Shown here: positions 38,663 through 47,418 of the stretch, in pieces
Numbering within the stretch: the first letter of the stretch is position 1
Layout: each line of letters starts with the position of its first letter
DNA from: Stakelama sediminis
Lineage (GTDB): Bacteria > Pseudomonadota > Alphaproteobacteria > Sphingomonadales > Sphingomonadaceae
DNA: 64,000 bases
Reading direction: 5' to 3'
Assembly: GCF_014199335.1 (NCBI RefSeq)
Contig: NZ_JACIJI010000001.1
Location: 1,285,203-1,349,202 of the forward strand
Made by a program: the position numbers and the translations under genes
The notes under the pieces: generated by a model
The model's input: only the letters and a program-made list of their open reading frames with translations
What the model was told of the DNA's origin: nothing
Database searches by the model: none

Positions 38663-39949
38663 GTGACTCGAACGACCATCGCCAATGGCTTTGAGGCGCC
38701 GCGCCTCTCGGACAGCGCCTGCCGGCTGCTGCTCACAGGGATCGCAATATTCGCCGTCACGCTGCGATTGGCGGGCGTATGGGTCTTGAACCAGCCGCTT
38801 GAGAGCGATTCGCTCTCCTATTTCACGATGGCGCAGGGTCTGGCGGAGCGAGGGGAACTGCTCGATATATATGGCCAGCAAGCCTTCTACAGCGCAGGCT
38901 ATCCGCTGCTGCTCGCCCCCTTCTTCATGGTGCTGGGGAGTTCGGTTAGCGTAGCGCTATCCGTCAATATGCTGCTCTGCGCTGTCAGCACATGGCTCAT
39001 CTACAGGCTCGCCTTGGCACTGTCCCGCAATCGCGGGGCGGGCCTGCTCGCTGCCACAGTCTACGCCCTCTGGTTTCCCGGCCTCTGGAATGCGACAATG
39101 CTGGCGAAGGAAAATCTCTCGACGCCGTTGCTGCTCGGCATTGCTCTCTGCGCGATCGGTATCGCGCGTGGCGAACGCCCGATGGGGACGGCGCTGGTCG
39201 GGGGACTGCTATGGGGGGGGGCGCTGGTGACGGGCGGCTCGGCACTGCTGCTTTGTGCCGGCGTCGCCGTCGCACTGCTGATGTTATGGCGTGTGCGTGG
39301 CAATTTCGCACCGGCTTTCGCCGGGGGGCTATGCTTCATCGCTGGCGCTGCACTGATACTGACACCGTGGCTCTACGCGACGGACCAGATGGTGGGTCGC
39401 CCGGTCCTCACTACCAACGCCGCCTTCAACCTCTATCTCGGCAATAATCCCGCAGCGACGGGCAAATTCGTGAGCATCTCCGATACGCCGATGGGACGGG
39501 ATTGGGAGGTGACACGCCTGCGTCTGGGCGAAGTCGGCAACGCCGATCGCCTGCAGGCCGAAGCGCTGCGCTGGATCGGCGAGAATCCAGGTCGGGCGGC
39601 GGAACTGGCGATGCTTAAACTCGCCTTTTTCTGGCAACCCAACCTTCCGGATGCGGAGGATTTCAGCGCGTCGAAGGCCGTCGCTTCGATCCGGTTGTTC
39701 GAAGTCATACAATATGCGCTGATTCTTCTGTTCGGCTTCGCGGCTTTCCGCTCGCGGCTGATCGCGAGCGACGGCAGGTGGATATTCGCCGCGATGATCG
39801 CCGGTTTCTGGCTGATCCACGCTGCCGCTTATATCATTACGCGCTACCGCGACCCGGCGATCCCGCTGCTGATCGTCATGGGCGCCATTCCGGTCGCGGC
39901 CTGGCTCGAACAGTTAACAACGCGACGGACCGTGCGACATGCTGCTTGA
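38663..39949 (+). CDS. GT-C fold (GT39/ArnT/PMT-like) membrane glycosyltransferase
   Basis: 428 residues, GTG start at 38663 supported by GGAGGA 6 bases upstream. About ten membrane segments. The first periplasmic loop carries acidic residues after TM1 (LNQPLESDSLSYFTMAQGLA), the catalytic position in ArnT/PMT-type enzymes, and later NPAATGKFVSISDTPMGRDW. Such enzymes take a sugar from a polyprenyl-phosphate donor on the periplasmic side. The acceptor is unknown. It overlaps the next gene by 11 bases, a sign of coupling. Confidence 0.75.
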   Translation: MTRTTIANGFEAPRLSDSACRLLLTGIAIFAVTLRLAGVWVLNQPLESDSLSYFTMAQGLAERGELLDIYGQQAFYSAGYPLLLAPFFMVLGSSVSVALSVNMLLCAVSTWLIYRLALALSRNRGAGLLAATVYALWFPGLWNATMLAKENLSTPLLLGIALCAIGIARGERPMGTALVGGLLWGGALVTGGSALLLCAGVAVALLMLWRVRGNFAPAFAGGLCFIAGAALILTPWLYATDQMVGRPVLTTNAAFNLYLGNNPAATGKFVSISDTPMGRDWEVTRLRLGEVGNADRLQAEALRWIGENPGRAAELAMLKLAFFWQPNLPDAEDFSASKAVASIRLFEVIQYALILLFGFAAFRSRLIASDGRWIFAAMIAGFWLIHAAAYIITRYRDPAIPLLIVMGAIPVAAWLEQLTTRRTVRHAA

Positions 39950-41387
39950 GCGCGACGCCACCGTCAGCGAAGCCGTGCCGCTGTTCGTCGACGTTGACGG
40001 CACGCTGACACGAGCCGACATTTCGCTCGAAAGCTTCGTGCGGATTGCACGATCCGGCATGGCCGCGCTCGCGGCTCTTCTTTTGTGGCTTGCCGCAGGC
40101 CGCGCCGCCGCCAAGACCATGGCGGCGCGGCACGATCGCATCGACCCTGCGCTGCTCCCCTATCGGCAGGAGGTGCTGGGCCTGATCGAAACTGCAAGGG
40201 CCGCTGGCCGTCCCGTCATATTGGCGAGCGCGAGTCACTGGCGGCATATTCGCCGTATCGCCGATCATCTGGGGCTTTCGGCTCCGATCATCGCGACACG
40301 CGGTCGCGCCAACCTCAAGGGTCGTGCCAAACTCACCGCTATCCGCGAGCGCATCGGTCCCGGCACACCGTTCGATTATGTCGGAGACAGTCGCGCCGAT
40401 ACCTGCCTGTGGCGCGAAGCGCGGCGAAGCTGGTCGGTCGGCTATGTGCCGCCGCGATCGGCTGTCGAGCGCCTCGGCGATACCCGCGCCGGCTTTGCCC
40501 GATCGGCGATCAAGGCGATGCGACCACATCAATGGGCCAAAAATGCGCTTGTGATCGTACCCGCCTTCACGTCCGGGCAGTTCATCAAGCCGGCCGTCCT
40601 GCTGACGGCAGTGGTCGCCGCGCTGCTCATGTCGCTGATCGCCTCGTCCATCTATCTGCTCAACGATCTGCTGGACATGGATTCCGATCGCGCGCACCGC
40701 ACCAAATGGAAGCGACCGCTCGCCCACGGCGACCTTTCCATTCCTGCCGCGCTCGGTTTGTCTCTGGCGCTGGCCGGCATCGGCCTGACCGGAGGCTGGT
40801 TGCTCGGCGGGCCTGCGCTCACGCTCTGGCTGCTTGCCTATATGGCGATCACGACCGCCTATTCCTTCCGGCTGAAGGCAGTGATGGTCGGCGACGCCAT
40901 CGTCCTCGCGTCGCTTTATACCATTCGCCTGTGGATCGGCGGCGTCGCGATCGGGGTATCCCTGAGCTTCTGGCTGCTGCTCTTTTCGGTCTTCCTGTTC
41001 CTCAGTCTCGCTTACCTCAAGCGCTATGTCGAAATGCGCGACGCGATCGAGCCGGATCGCCTGCTGAGCGGTCGCGGCTATGTCGGAGACGACATCGATG
41101 TGGTGATGATGTCGGGGGTATCGGCGGGAATGGTTGCGATACTGGTACTCGCCCTGTTCGCTCATGACCCCACGACCGCTGCCCACTATGCCAATCCCGA
41201 ACTGCTTTGGCTGCTCTGCCTGCCGCTCATCTACTGGATGAATCGCATCTGGATGATGGCGCGGCGCGGCCAGGTCGAGGGTGATCCGGTCGCTTTCGCG
41301 ATCAAGGACCGGCGCAGCATCCTCATCGGCGCTGCAATGGCCTGCATCTTCGCTGCAGCGCTCTATGGCCCTGCGGCCGCCTCCTGA
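39939..41387 (+). CDS. HAD phosphatase-UbiA prenyltransferase fusion (DPPR-synthase-like)
   Basis: 482 residues. N-terminal HAD domain (about 10-190): LFVDVDGTLTRADISLESF with catalytic D18/D20, LASASHWRHIRRIADHLG, and FDYVGDSRADTCLW (motif IV around D150). C-terminal UbiA domain (190-480) opens with RPHQWAKNALVIVPAF, the signature of decaprenylphosphoryl-5-phosphoribose synthase relatives, and has NDLLDMDSD (242-250) plus KWKRPLAHG. Known for the families: UbiA joins PRPP to polyprenyl phosphate, and a phosphatase removes the 5-phosphate. The fusion could do both steps to give polyprenyl-phosphate ribose. No DprE1/DprE2 epimerase genes are present in the element. Confidence 0.8.
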   Translation: MLLERDATVSEAVPLFVDVDGTLTRADISLESFVRIARSGMAALAALLLWLAAGRAAAKTMAARHDRIDPALLPYRQEVLGLIETARAAGRPVILASASHWRHIRRIADHLGLSAPIIATRGRANLKGRAKLTAIRERIGPGTPFDYVGDSRADTCLWREARRSWSVGYVPPRSAVERLGDTRAGFARSAIKAMRPHQWAKNALVIVPAFTSGQFIKPAVLLTAVVAALLMSLIASSIYLLNDLLDMDSDRAHRTKWKRPLAHGDLSIPAALGLSLALAGIGLTGGWLLGGPALTLWLLAYMAITTAYSFRLKAVMVGDAIVLASLYTIRLWIGGVAIGVSLSFWLLLFSVFLFLSLAYLKRYVEMRDAIEPDRLLSGRGYVGDDIDVVMMSGVSAGMVAILVLALFAHDPTTAAHYANPELLWLLCLPLIYWMNRIWMMARRGQVEGDPVAFAIKDRRSILIGAAMACIFAAALYGPAAAS

Positions 41388-41414
41388 CCAGCGGGCGCGG
41401 CACAGCGAACAGCC

Positions 41415-41582
41415 ATGCGGATAAAGCTCTCAACCTGCTTTCAGGTCGGAATCGTCCTTCTGGCAATCTGGCTCGCTGTCACCACGCAGAAGGATGCCGT
41501 TCAGCGGCAATATCTGAACGAGCAGGCAGCGAACACCAACTCGGCTATTATGGCTGGACCATCTGCCGCGCCTCGACCTTGA
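41415..41582 (+). CDS. Small membrane peptide or gene remnant after the UbiA gene
   Basis: 55 codons: one membrane segment near the N-terminus (FQVGIVLLAIWLAVTT) then a polar tail (QYLNEQAANTNSAIMAGP). It overlaps the 3' end of the convergent DUF6118 gene by 35 bases, and may be the cut-off start of a longer gene at the cargo/backbone junction. Weakly supported. Confidence 0.35.
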   Translation: MRIKLSTCFQVGIVLLAIWLAVTTQKDAVQRQYLNEQAANTNSAIMAGPSAAPRP

Positions 41583-42303
41583 TAATGCACTTCACCGATC
41601 GCTTGGCCTTGGCAGCCCCTTTTTCACAGGCGTCAATGGCTTCTCGATTCTGACGCCGCATTTCGGCGGCATCGACGATGGCTCGCCAGGATTCGGGATT
41701 GTCGGCGCGCATCATTCGGCTTCCGGCATCCCATAGGCTCGGCTCACCAATCGTGCGTCGCGCGATGCGCTCAGGCCAACGCCAGTCCTCCGGCATGGCG
41801 CGAGCAATCATGCCGGGAAGAACGGACCAAAGCAGGCACCCGGCAAGGGCGCCACCGCCGATGCTCCACCATAGATGCTCGCGCTGCTGCTCGCGCGTGC
41901 GAGCGTTGCCGATGATCTGATGCAACGCCTGAACGGCATCGGCCTGACTCTGCCGGACTTGCTGCACGCTGGCCCGGTCGGCTTCGCGGGCCTTGTGCGC
42001 CGCTGCAGCAATGCGCGCGCCTATGTCCTCCGGGGTCATGTCGAGCGCAGGCGCATCCTCAATTGCCTTCATCCGCTTGTGGATCGCGGCGAGGTGCGCG
42101 TTCGCCTTTTCCAGTGTCGGGTTATAGTCGGGGATTTCGATGTTCAACCGCTCGGCCGCCATATGCTCGACAGCGCGAACCATGAGCGCGATGCGTCCGT
42201 CGAGTTCCGCCACTCGATCGTCGAGCCGCGCGAACGCTTCGGCTGCGGTTTCCGCGCGGGGTTGGGGCTCCGGCGTGTTCGTCGGCAATCCTTGTTCGTC
42301 CAT
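41548..42303 (-). CDS. DUF6118 family protein of the mobilisation region
   Basis: 251 residues. A coiled-coil N-terminal region (AFARLDDRVAELDGRIALMV ... LEKANAHLAAIHKRMKAIED), an Arg/Gln-rich middle, one membrane segment (GGGALAGCLLWSVLPGMIA, about 148-166), then a basic C-terminus. DUF6118 proteins are regularly found next to TraA in sphingomonad plasmids and islands; the role is not established. Follows traA by 15 bases on the same strand, so probably one operon. Confidence 0.7.
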   Translation of the reverse strand: MDEQGLPTNTPEPQPRAETAAEAFARLDDRVAELDGRIALMVRAVEHMAAERLNIEIPDYNPTLEKANAHLAAIHKRMKAIEDAPALDMTPEDIGARIAAAAHKAREADRASVQQVRQSQADAVQALHQIIGNARTREQQREHLWWSIGGGALAGCLLWSVLPGMIARAMPEDWRWPERIARRTIGEPSLWDAGSRMMRADNPESWRAIVDAAEMRRQNREAIDACEKGAAKAKRSVKCIIKVEARQMVQP

Positions 42304-42318
42304 ATCATCTTCTCCTGG

Positions 42319-45300
42319 CTAATGACCGATGCCCATGCCGCGCCCAAGGTCGCGGACGTGATCGAGGGGGATGGAGTTCGCGAGCTCACGCGATAGACTG
42401 CGGCTCATGTCGCGGCTGATCTCAAGCCCAAGCTCGCGGCTGCGCCCGCCCAGCACCGATTCGAGCTGGGCGTCTCGTTCGAGTCTTTTCGCCATGCCCG
42501 CCATTTGCTGGGATATGCGCTTCGCACCCCGGGAATCCCCGTCGCGCACAAGCTCTTCCCGCTGACGCTGCAACTGCTGCCAGCCCTCGACGAAGCGGTC
42601 AGCGCGCTGGAACGGGTCGATGCGGATTTCGGCCTCAATCTGCATTGCCCGGAGCGTGGTTTGGCCGCGCCCTGCGGCCGCCTCGCGGACAAGCTCCGGC
42701 TGGCGCTCGAACGCGGCACCAAGATCGGTGGAAGCATTTGGCCGGATCGCGTCGAGCGTATCCTTCGCCCGATCCAGCGCGACGCGCTGGTGTGGCATCG
42801 GGTCGAGACCCTGTGCGCGAGTCTGCCGCACGGCGTCGAGCGCCCTTGCGTAGCGCTCCGCCGCGCCGCGCAACCCGCTGGCGGAAGCGGGCTGCGGGCT
42901 GCGCGCGAGCTGGTCGCTCCGTTCCGGTACGTGTGGTCGCGGCGCTGGCCGAAAGCTTGCGAACATATCCCGTTCGCGCGGCGGTTCGGCCGTGGGCCGG
43001 AAATTGTCGAAGATCCCGCGCGCCTTCTCGGGGATGGCCTTGACGATCTCGGCGACCCGCTCGCGGAAGCTGATGCCGCGCCGCTCGGCGAAGTCCCGCG
43101 CCGGATCGCAGCGCTCGTAATCGCTCGCCATATCCTTGGGCCGCTCGCGCGATAGCGTGCTGACGAGCCTGCTCTGATCCTTGAAGTCGTCGCGGCCGTA
43201 GTGGAGCGCCACCCCGTTACGGTGACGCGACATCGCGACATAGGCACCGTGGCGATCCATGCCCGGCGTCGCCAGCACATGCGCCCGGTCCACCGTCATG
43301 CCCTGCGCCTTGTGGATCGTCGCGGCGTAGCCATGATCGAGATCGCGATAGTCTTTGATATCGAACACAACCGAACGCCCGTCGTCGGTGCGCACCACCA
43401 TGCTGCTTTCGCTGACGTGCTCGACCGTGCCGAGCGTGCCGTTCTTCACCTCCAGGCTACGCTCGTTGCGCAGGAACATGATGCGGTCGCCGGAAGCAAA
43501 ATCCCGATCACCGTGTTCGGTCTCGATGCGAACATCGCTGCCCAGCTCGCCCGCCGCTTGCATCCGCTCGCGTGCCGTGTCGTTGAGTTCACGCACCTCG
43601 GCATTGGTGTGGGTGAGGATGATCCGGCTGGCATCTGGGGCCGCCCGCCGGTCGCGATCCCAGCGTTCGATCAGTTCGCCACGCGCCGCCTCGCGCGTCT
43701 CGGCAGCATGAACCATGTCGCGCTCGGCGTAGGCGCCGATCGCTTCGCCGGTGCGCCCGGTTGCAAGGTGCCGGGTCGCATCCTGCTGCCAGCCTTCATG
43801 CTGGCGGCGCACTCCGGTGATTTCGACGCCGCCATGCCGTTCGTGGATCGCGCGGAACGCCGCGCCCGCCTCGATCGCCTGCAACTGCTGCGGATCGCCG
43901 ACCAGCACGACCTTGGCGCCTGCGTCAGCGGCGTGGCCCAACACGCGCTCCATCTGCTGCGTGCCGACCATGCCCGCCTCGTCGATGACGAGCACATCGC
44001 GTGGGCCGAGCAAGTCGCGTCCCTGCGACCAGCCATGTTCGAGGCTCGCGATCGTGCGCGACGCGATGCCCGAACCATTCTCCAGACCCTCGGCGGCGAT
44101 GCCCGACAGTGCGGCACCGCGCACCCGGAACCCAGCATCCTCCCACGCCTCGCGTGCGACGCCGAGCATCGCGCTCTTGCCGGTCCCGGCATAGCCGACA
44201 ACGACGCTCAGGCCGTGCTTGTCGGTCACATGGTCGAACGCCGCGCGCTGCTCGCCCGACAGTTCCAAGCCGCGCTCCGCCGCGTGTGCCAGTGCGCCTT
44301 TCCGGTCGGTCTCCGACACGCGATGCCGCTCGCGCTCCGCCATCAATTCCGATGCGCGGCTCAACCGCTGCTCGGTCTCGATCATCTCGCGACTGGTAAA
44401 GCGATCCTCGCCGCGTCCGTCCTTGCCGAGCGCGATCAGGTCGGGCGATGACCGCACCGCGCTGAGCACAGCATCGAACTGTTCGCGCCCATCGCTGTGC
44501 CGATGCGCGAACATGGCCATGTCGCGGCTCGTGAACGTCGCCTGCCCGTGGGTGATGGCGTCGAGCGCGATGCCGGGATTGGCGATGATGCGCGTCCCGT
44601 TCTCGCGCGCGATCTCGCGGTGGATTTCGGCGCGGTCGGCAAGCTGGCCCTCACGCTCCATGCGCTGCGCGGGGCCGCCGATCTTGTCTTGCGGTTCGAG
44701 CGCGATGCCCTGCGCTTCCAGCGACCGGTGATCGATGCGCGCATCGATGTCGAGTTCGGCCAGCCGCGCGTTGACATGGCTCTCCCAGCGTTCGCGCCAC
44801 TGGCCGACATGCGCGTGTTCGTTCCACTCGCGCACCTTCGCCCCGAACCCGTCTTCGCCGACCTCGCGCATGGTGAGCATGACATGGGCGTGGGGTTTCG
44901 CCATGCCGTCGGCGCCGATGTCCCAATGGACATCCAAGTCGGCGATCATGCCGCAGTCGACAAATTCGGATTGCACGAAGTCGCGGGCAAGCTCGATGCC
45001 CTGCGCCTTGGTCATCTCGCGGGGGATGGCGAACTCGACCTCGCGTGCAAGCTGCGCGTCCTTGCGCACTTCGACCGCCTCGACCGCGTTCCACAATGCT
45101 TCGCGATCCGAGAAGCGTTCGGGCGCATTCTCCGGCAACATGATTTCGCTATGCTCAACCCCGGAGCGGGCGCGGAAATCATGATCGCGGTCGAGGCGGT
45201 CGTCGTGCAGGCGCTCGCCCGCGCGATAGGCGGCTGCGCCGACCGCGCTGCGGCCCGAAGTGCGCCCAATGACTTGGACAGAGAAGTGGAATATCGCCAT
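42319..45300 (-). CDS. traA: TraA relaxase-helicase (MobA/MobL-type, Ti-plasmid family)
   Basis: 993 residues from the ATG at 45300 (MAIFHFSVQVIGRTSGRSAV). The MobA/MobL relaxase domain has the nicking Tyr in AAAYRAGERL (Y25) and the metal-binding HVMLT motif in GADGMAKPHAHVMLTMREVG. The helicase part has Walker A VGYAGTGKSAMLG (K375), DEAGMVGTQQ (Walker B), and RecD-like VGDPQQLQAIEAGAAF and GYAATIHKAQGMTVDRAHV. It cleaves and unwinds DNA at oriT. A Walker-containing C-terminal tail of about 250 residues completes the usual length. The oriT lies immediately upstream. Confidence 0.9.
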   Translation of the reverse strand: MAIFHFSVQVIGRTSGRSAVGAAAYRAGERLHDDRLDRDHDFRARSGVEHSEIMLPENAPERFSDREALWNAVEAVEVRKDAQLAREVEFAIPREMTKAQGIELARDFVQSEFVDCGMIADLDVHWDIGADGMAKPHAHVMLTMREVGEDGFGAKVREWNEHAHVGQWRERWESHVNARLAELDIDARIDHRSLEAQGIALEPQDKIGGPAQRMEREGQLADRAEIHREIARENGTRIIANPGIALDAITHGQATFTSRDMAMFAHRHSDGREQFDAVLSAVRSSPDLIALGKDGRGEDRFTSREMIETEQRLSRASELMAERERHRVSETDRKGALAHAAERGLELSGEQRAAFDHVTDKHGLSVVVGYAGTGKSAMLGVAREAWEDAGFRVRGAALSGIAAEGLENGSGIASRTIASLEHGWSQGRDLLGPRDVLVIDEAGMVGTQQMERVLGHAADAGAKVVLVGDPQQLQAIEAGAAFRAIHERHGGVEITGVRRQHEGWQQDATRHLATGRTGEAIGAYAERDMVHAAETREAARGELIERWDRDRRAAPDASRIILTHTNAEVRELNDTARERMQAAGELGSDVRIETEHGDRDFASGDRIMFLRNERSLEVKNGTLGTVEHVSESSMVVRTDDGRSVVFDIKDYRDLDHGYAATIHKAQGMTVDRAHVLATPGMDRHGAYVAMSRHRNGVALHYGRDDFKDQSRLVSTLSRERPKDMASDYERCDPARDFAERRGISFRERVAEIVKAIPEKARGIFDNFRPTAEPPRERDMFASFRPAPRPHVPERSDQLARSPQPASASGLRGAAERYARALDAVRQTRAQGLDPMPHQRVALDRAKDTLDAIRPNASTDLGAAFERQPELVREAAAGRGQTTLRAMQIEAEIRIDPFQRADRFVEGWQQLQRQREELVRDGDSRGAKRISQQMAGMAKRLERDAQLESVLGGRSRELGLEISRDMSRSLSRELANSIPLDHVRDLGRGMGIGH

Positions 45301-45329
45301 TGCGATATACCAGCTACACTGCGAAGCGC

Positions 45330-45358
45330 ACGTCGGCACGACGTATAAGCGCGCCCTT
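45330..45358 (+). other. Candidate oriT/nic region of the element
   Basis: ACGTCG-GCA-CGACGT (45330-45344) is a hairpin directly before TAAGCGCG^CCCTT (45346-45358). The latter differs by one base from the IncQ/Ti-type nic consensus TAAGTGCG^CCCT. It lies in the 173-base gap between divergent traA and traC, the standard place for these systems. Confidence 0.75.
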
Positions 45359-45473
45359 CTCGAATAAATTCTCGTGCGGGACTAGGTGGTGTCAGACTGT
45401 CCCGGCGACTCTACTGCATTACGCGAGACGATAACCTAGAATCGCTTCATCGAACAAGGATGGAGACTTTACG

Positions 45474-45779
45474 ATGCGCAAACCACGCGATTTTGATTCG
45501 GAATTGAAAGCGCTTGCCGACAAGGCGAAGCTGCTCAAGGAACGCCGCGTTCGCCAGCTTGGCGAACTCGTCATCGCGACCGGCGCCGATACGCTCGATG
45601 CCGACATGCTCGCCGGTGTCTTGCTCGGCGCTGCTACGAACAAGGATGCGAGCACGAAGGAGGCGTGGCGCCGCGCGGGCGCCGGGTTCTTTCAGCGCTC
45701 GGCCCGCAAGTCTGTGCCGCGACCTAGCCGCCACGACGAAGGCGCTGCGCCGCGCGACGGCGATGCGGCGTCGGCTTGA
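45474..45779 (+). CDS. TraC-like conjugal transfer protein
   Basis: 101 residues, ATG preceded by GGATGGAG. The sequence begins RKPRDFDSELKALADKAKLL and includes LGELVIATGADTLDADMLAG followed by AWRRAGAGFF, the pattern of Ti-type TraC accessory proteins. Divergent from traA across oriT and overlapping the next gene, as in the Agrobacterium tra region. Probably helps TraA bind oriT. Confidence 0.7.
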   Translation: MRKPRDFDSELKALADKAKLLKERRVRQLGELVIATGADTLDADMLAGVLLGAATNKDASTKEAWRRAGAGFFQRSARKSVPRPSRHDEGAAPRDGDAASA

Positions 45780-46044
45780 GGCAGCGAAGGCGCGAAGCGA
45801 CATGCGCGATTGGCAGGCCAAGCGGCGCGAGCGAACGCGCACGCTCATCGAATTGGGCGGACTCGTCGTCAAAGCCGGGCTGGTCGAACTGACCGACGAC
45901 GATCGCGCAACGATCTACGGAGCATTCCTCACGGTCGCGGATAGGTTGCGAAGCGAGGAAGGCGGTAACGCACTTGCCCTATGGCAGCGTAAAGGCAAGC
46001 GCGCGTTCGAGGCGGAACAGGAAGCCCGCGAGAAATCGCGCTAG
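45763..46044 (+). CDS. TraD-like conjugal transfer protein
   Basis: 93 residues from ATG 45763, overlapping traC by 17 bases. Family core: RTRTLIELGGLVVKAGLVEL followed by ATIYGAFLTVADRL, matching the small TraD of Ti-type systems (unrelated to F-plasmid TraD). Its stop overlaps the stop of the convergent 85-aa gene by 2 bases. Confidence 0.75.
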   Translation: MRRRLEAAKARSDMRDWQAKRRERTRTLIELGGLVVKAGLVELTDDDRATIYGAFLTVADRLRSEEGGNALALWQRKGKRAFEAEQEAREKSR

Positions 46045-46298
46045 GCGGCGATTGCATCGGCCATAGGCACGGGCTCTGGCGTCGTGCAATCGCGCGGCTC
46101 CCATTCCTGCCGCACCCATGCTTCATGGGTTCTGCTGAAAGGCACATTCGATCCGTGGCAATAATTCACGCCAATCCCTTCCCTCAGATCGATCACGCAT
46201 AGACCCGCGTCGCCCGCCAGCAGGCGCACGGCATCCATCGGCCTGAACCAGCCGCGCAAGGCGCGTGACCGCTTTCCCGTCAAGCTATCCGTTGCCAT
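46041..46298 (-). CDS. Hypothetical protein (85 aa)
   Basis: Frame MATDSLTGKRSRALRGWFRP ... YCHGSNVPFSRTHEAWVRQE; ATG at 46298 with GCGAGA upstream. Compact, Trp-rich, no membrane segment, unknown family. Kept because it exactly fills the space between traD and the following gene-free region, ending on the traD stop. Confidence 0.45.
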   Translation of the reverse strand: MATDSLTGKRSRALRGWFRPMDAVRLLAGDAGLCVIDLREGIGVNYCHGSNVPFSRTHEAWVRQEWEPRDCTTPEPVPMADAIAA

Positions 46299-46638
46299 GA
46301 TTATCTCGCCAAAGTGAGGGCGCGCGGCGTGATATATCCGGTCGATTGCTGGGCCGGGCTTGATGTCGAAGTAATGATATTCGGGAGGCGCGTTCGGGTC
46401 GCATATCTCGCCCCCTAGACGGGGCGGCTTGTGCGGCAGGGGCGGAACCTCGTCCTATACATCGACCGTCAAAACGTCACTCTCCTTCGGCCGTTCGGGT
46501 TGATCCTCCGATGGCCGAGAAATCGCGCAATCGGGAACCGAGAGCGGGACCAACAGCGCAACGTGCGCGAGCGCCGAAATCAGCAAGGAACCAGCCACCT
46601 CCTTCCTGTCGCGCCGCTCCTCCGTCATCGCTGTGCCG
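46299..46638. other. Gene-free stretch
   Basis: 340 bases. No convincing coding frame; open frames here read as the shadow of the neighbours. Nothing else recognised. Confidence 0.3.
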
Positions 46639-47205
46639 TCACCTGCGCCGTCCGCGCGGGCGGGGATGGCCGGTTACGTCCCGCACACGATCCAGCAAGG
46701 CGCGGAGCGATTCCCGAACCTGCGGGGCTGTCAGTCCATCGTCATCGGGTTCCTGCTCCCCGAACAGCCGCACCTGGTTCCATCGCCAATAAGGCGTGAG
46801 GACCGCCGCCAGCCGCGCCATATCGGGGCAGTCGTGGCCCAATCCGGTCGCATTGGCATAGGCGAGCGACTTTGCGACGCGCAGACCGATATGGCGGGCA
46901 TTCCATTCGTCGGGGAATCCCACATCGAGCAGATAGGCCGACAAGCCGAGCTGTGCGGTGATCCCGGAGAAGTAGAGGAAGCTATGCCAGCCGCCGATCG
47001 ATCTCGGTTCATTGTCGGGAAAGAAGCCCTCTGCTCGATGGTAGCGCCAACGGCTCAGGCTCCGTCCAGCCTTGGATCGAACAAGCATGGCCGGTTCGTC
47101 ATCATACTCCGCATGGAGCGAGGCGACAGCCGGAACCGCGACCGGCGCGGCAATCAATGTGCGCAACAGCGTGCGGCGTGATGTGGTGGGGATGTCGCGG
47201 CCCAT
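46639..47205 (-). CDS. Hypothetical protein with twin-arginine-like signal
   Basis: 188 residues from the ATG at 47205 (MGRDIPTTSRRTLLRTLIAA); a start at 47376 would cross the palindrome and is rejected. The N-terminus SRRTLLRTLIAAPVAVPAVA resembles a Tat signal (S-R-R-x-L). The rest (GGWHSFLYFSGITAQLGLSA, HIGLRVAKSLAYANATGLGH) is helical and not recognised. Expected to be periplasmic. Its promoter region would share the palindrome at 47334-47372 with the divergent ribbon-helix-helix gene. Confidence 0.5.
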   Translation of the reverse strand: MGRDIPTTSRRTLLRTLIAAPVAVPAVASLHAEYDDEPAMLVRSKAGRSLSRWRYHRAEGFFPDNEPRSIGGWHSFLYFSGITAQLGLSAYLLDVGFPDEWNARHIGLRVAKSLAYANATGLGHDCPDMARLAAVLTPYWRWNQVRLFGEQEPDDDGLTAPQVRESLRALLDRVRDVTGHPRPRGRRR

Positions 47206-47333
47206 ATGCACCTCCGTTCCGCATCCTTGGCAGGGGGACGAAAGCGATGGGCGGATGCGGCACGGTCCCGACACTTCCGCGATTCGCGCTGTCGGATTGC
47301 CGGTGGCCGGATTAACGAAGGGCCATTGCAGCA

Positions 47334-47372
47334 ATATACGACACCGTTTATCACATAAACGATGTCGTATAT
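47334..47372. promoter_or_regulatory. Long palindromic operator between divergent genes
   Basis: ATATACGACACCGTTTA (47334-47350) faces TAAACGATGTCGTATAT (47356-47372): 16 of 17 bases pair. It lies between the Tat-signal gene and the ribbon-helix-helix gene, a good candidate for autoregulation by the latter. Confidence 0.6.
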
Positions 47373-47418
47373 TCAATTAAACGGTGGCGTCAACGTGTTT
47401 GACTTGGAGATTGTGGGC

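Noticed and set aside
46431..46799. 122-codon plus-strand frame in the element
   Set aside because: Largely opposite the Tat-signal gene and Arg-rich; no motif.
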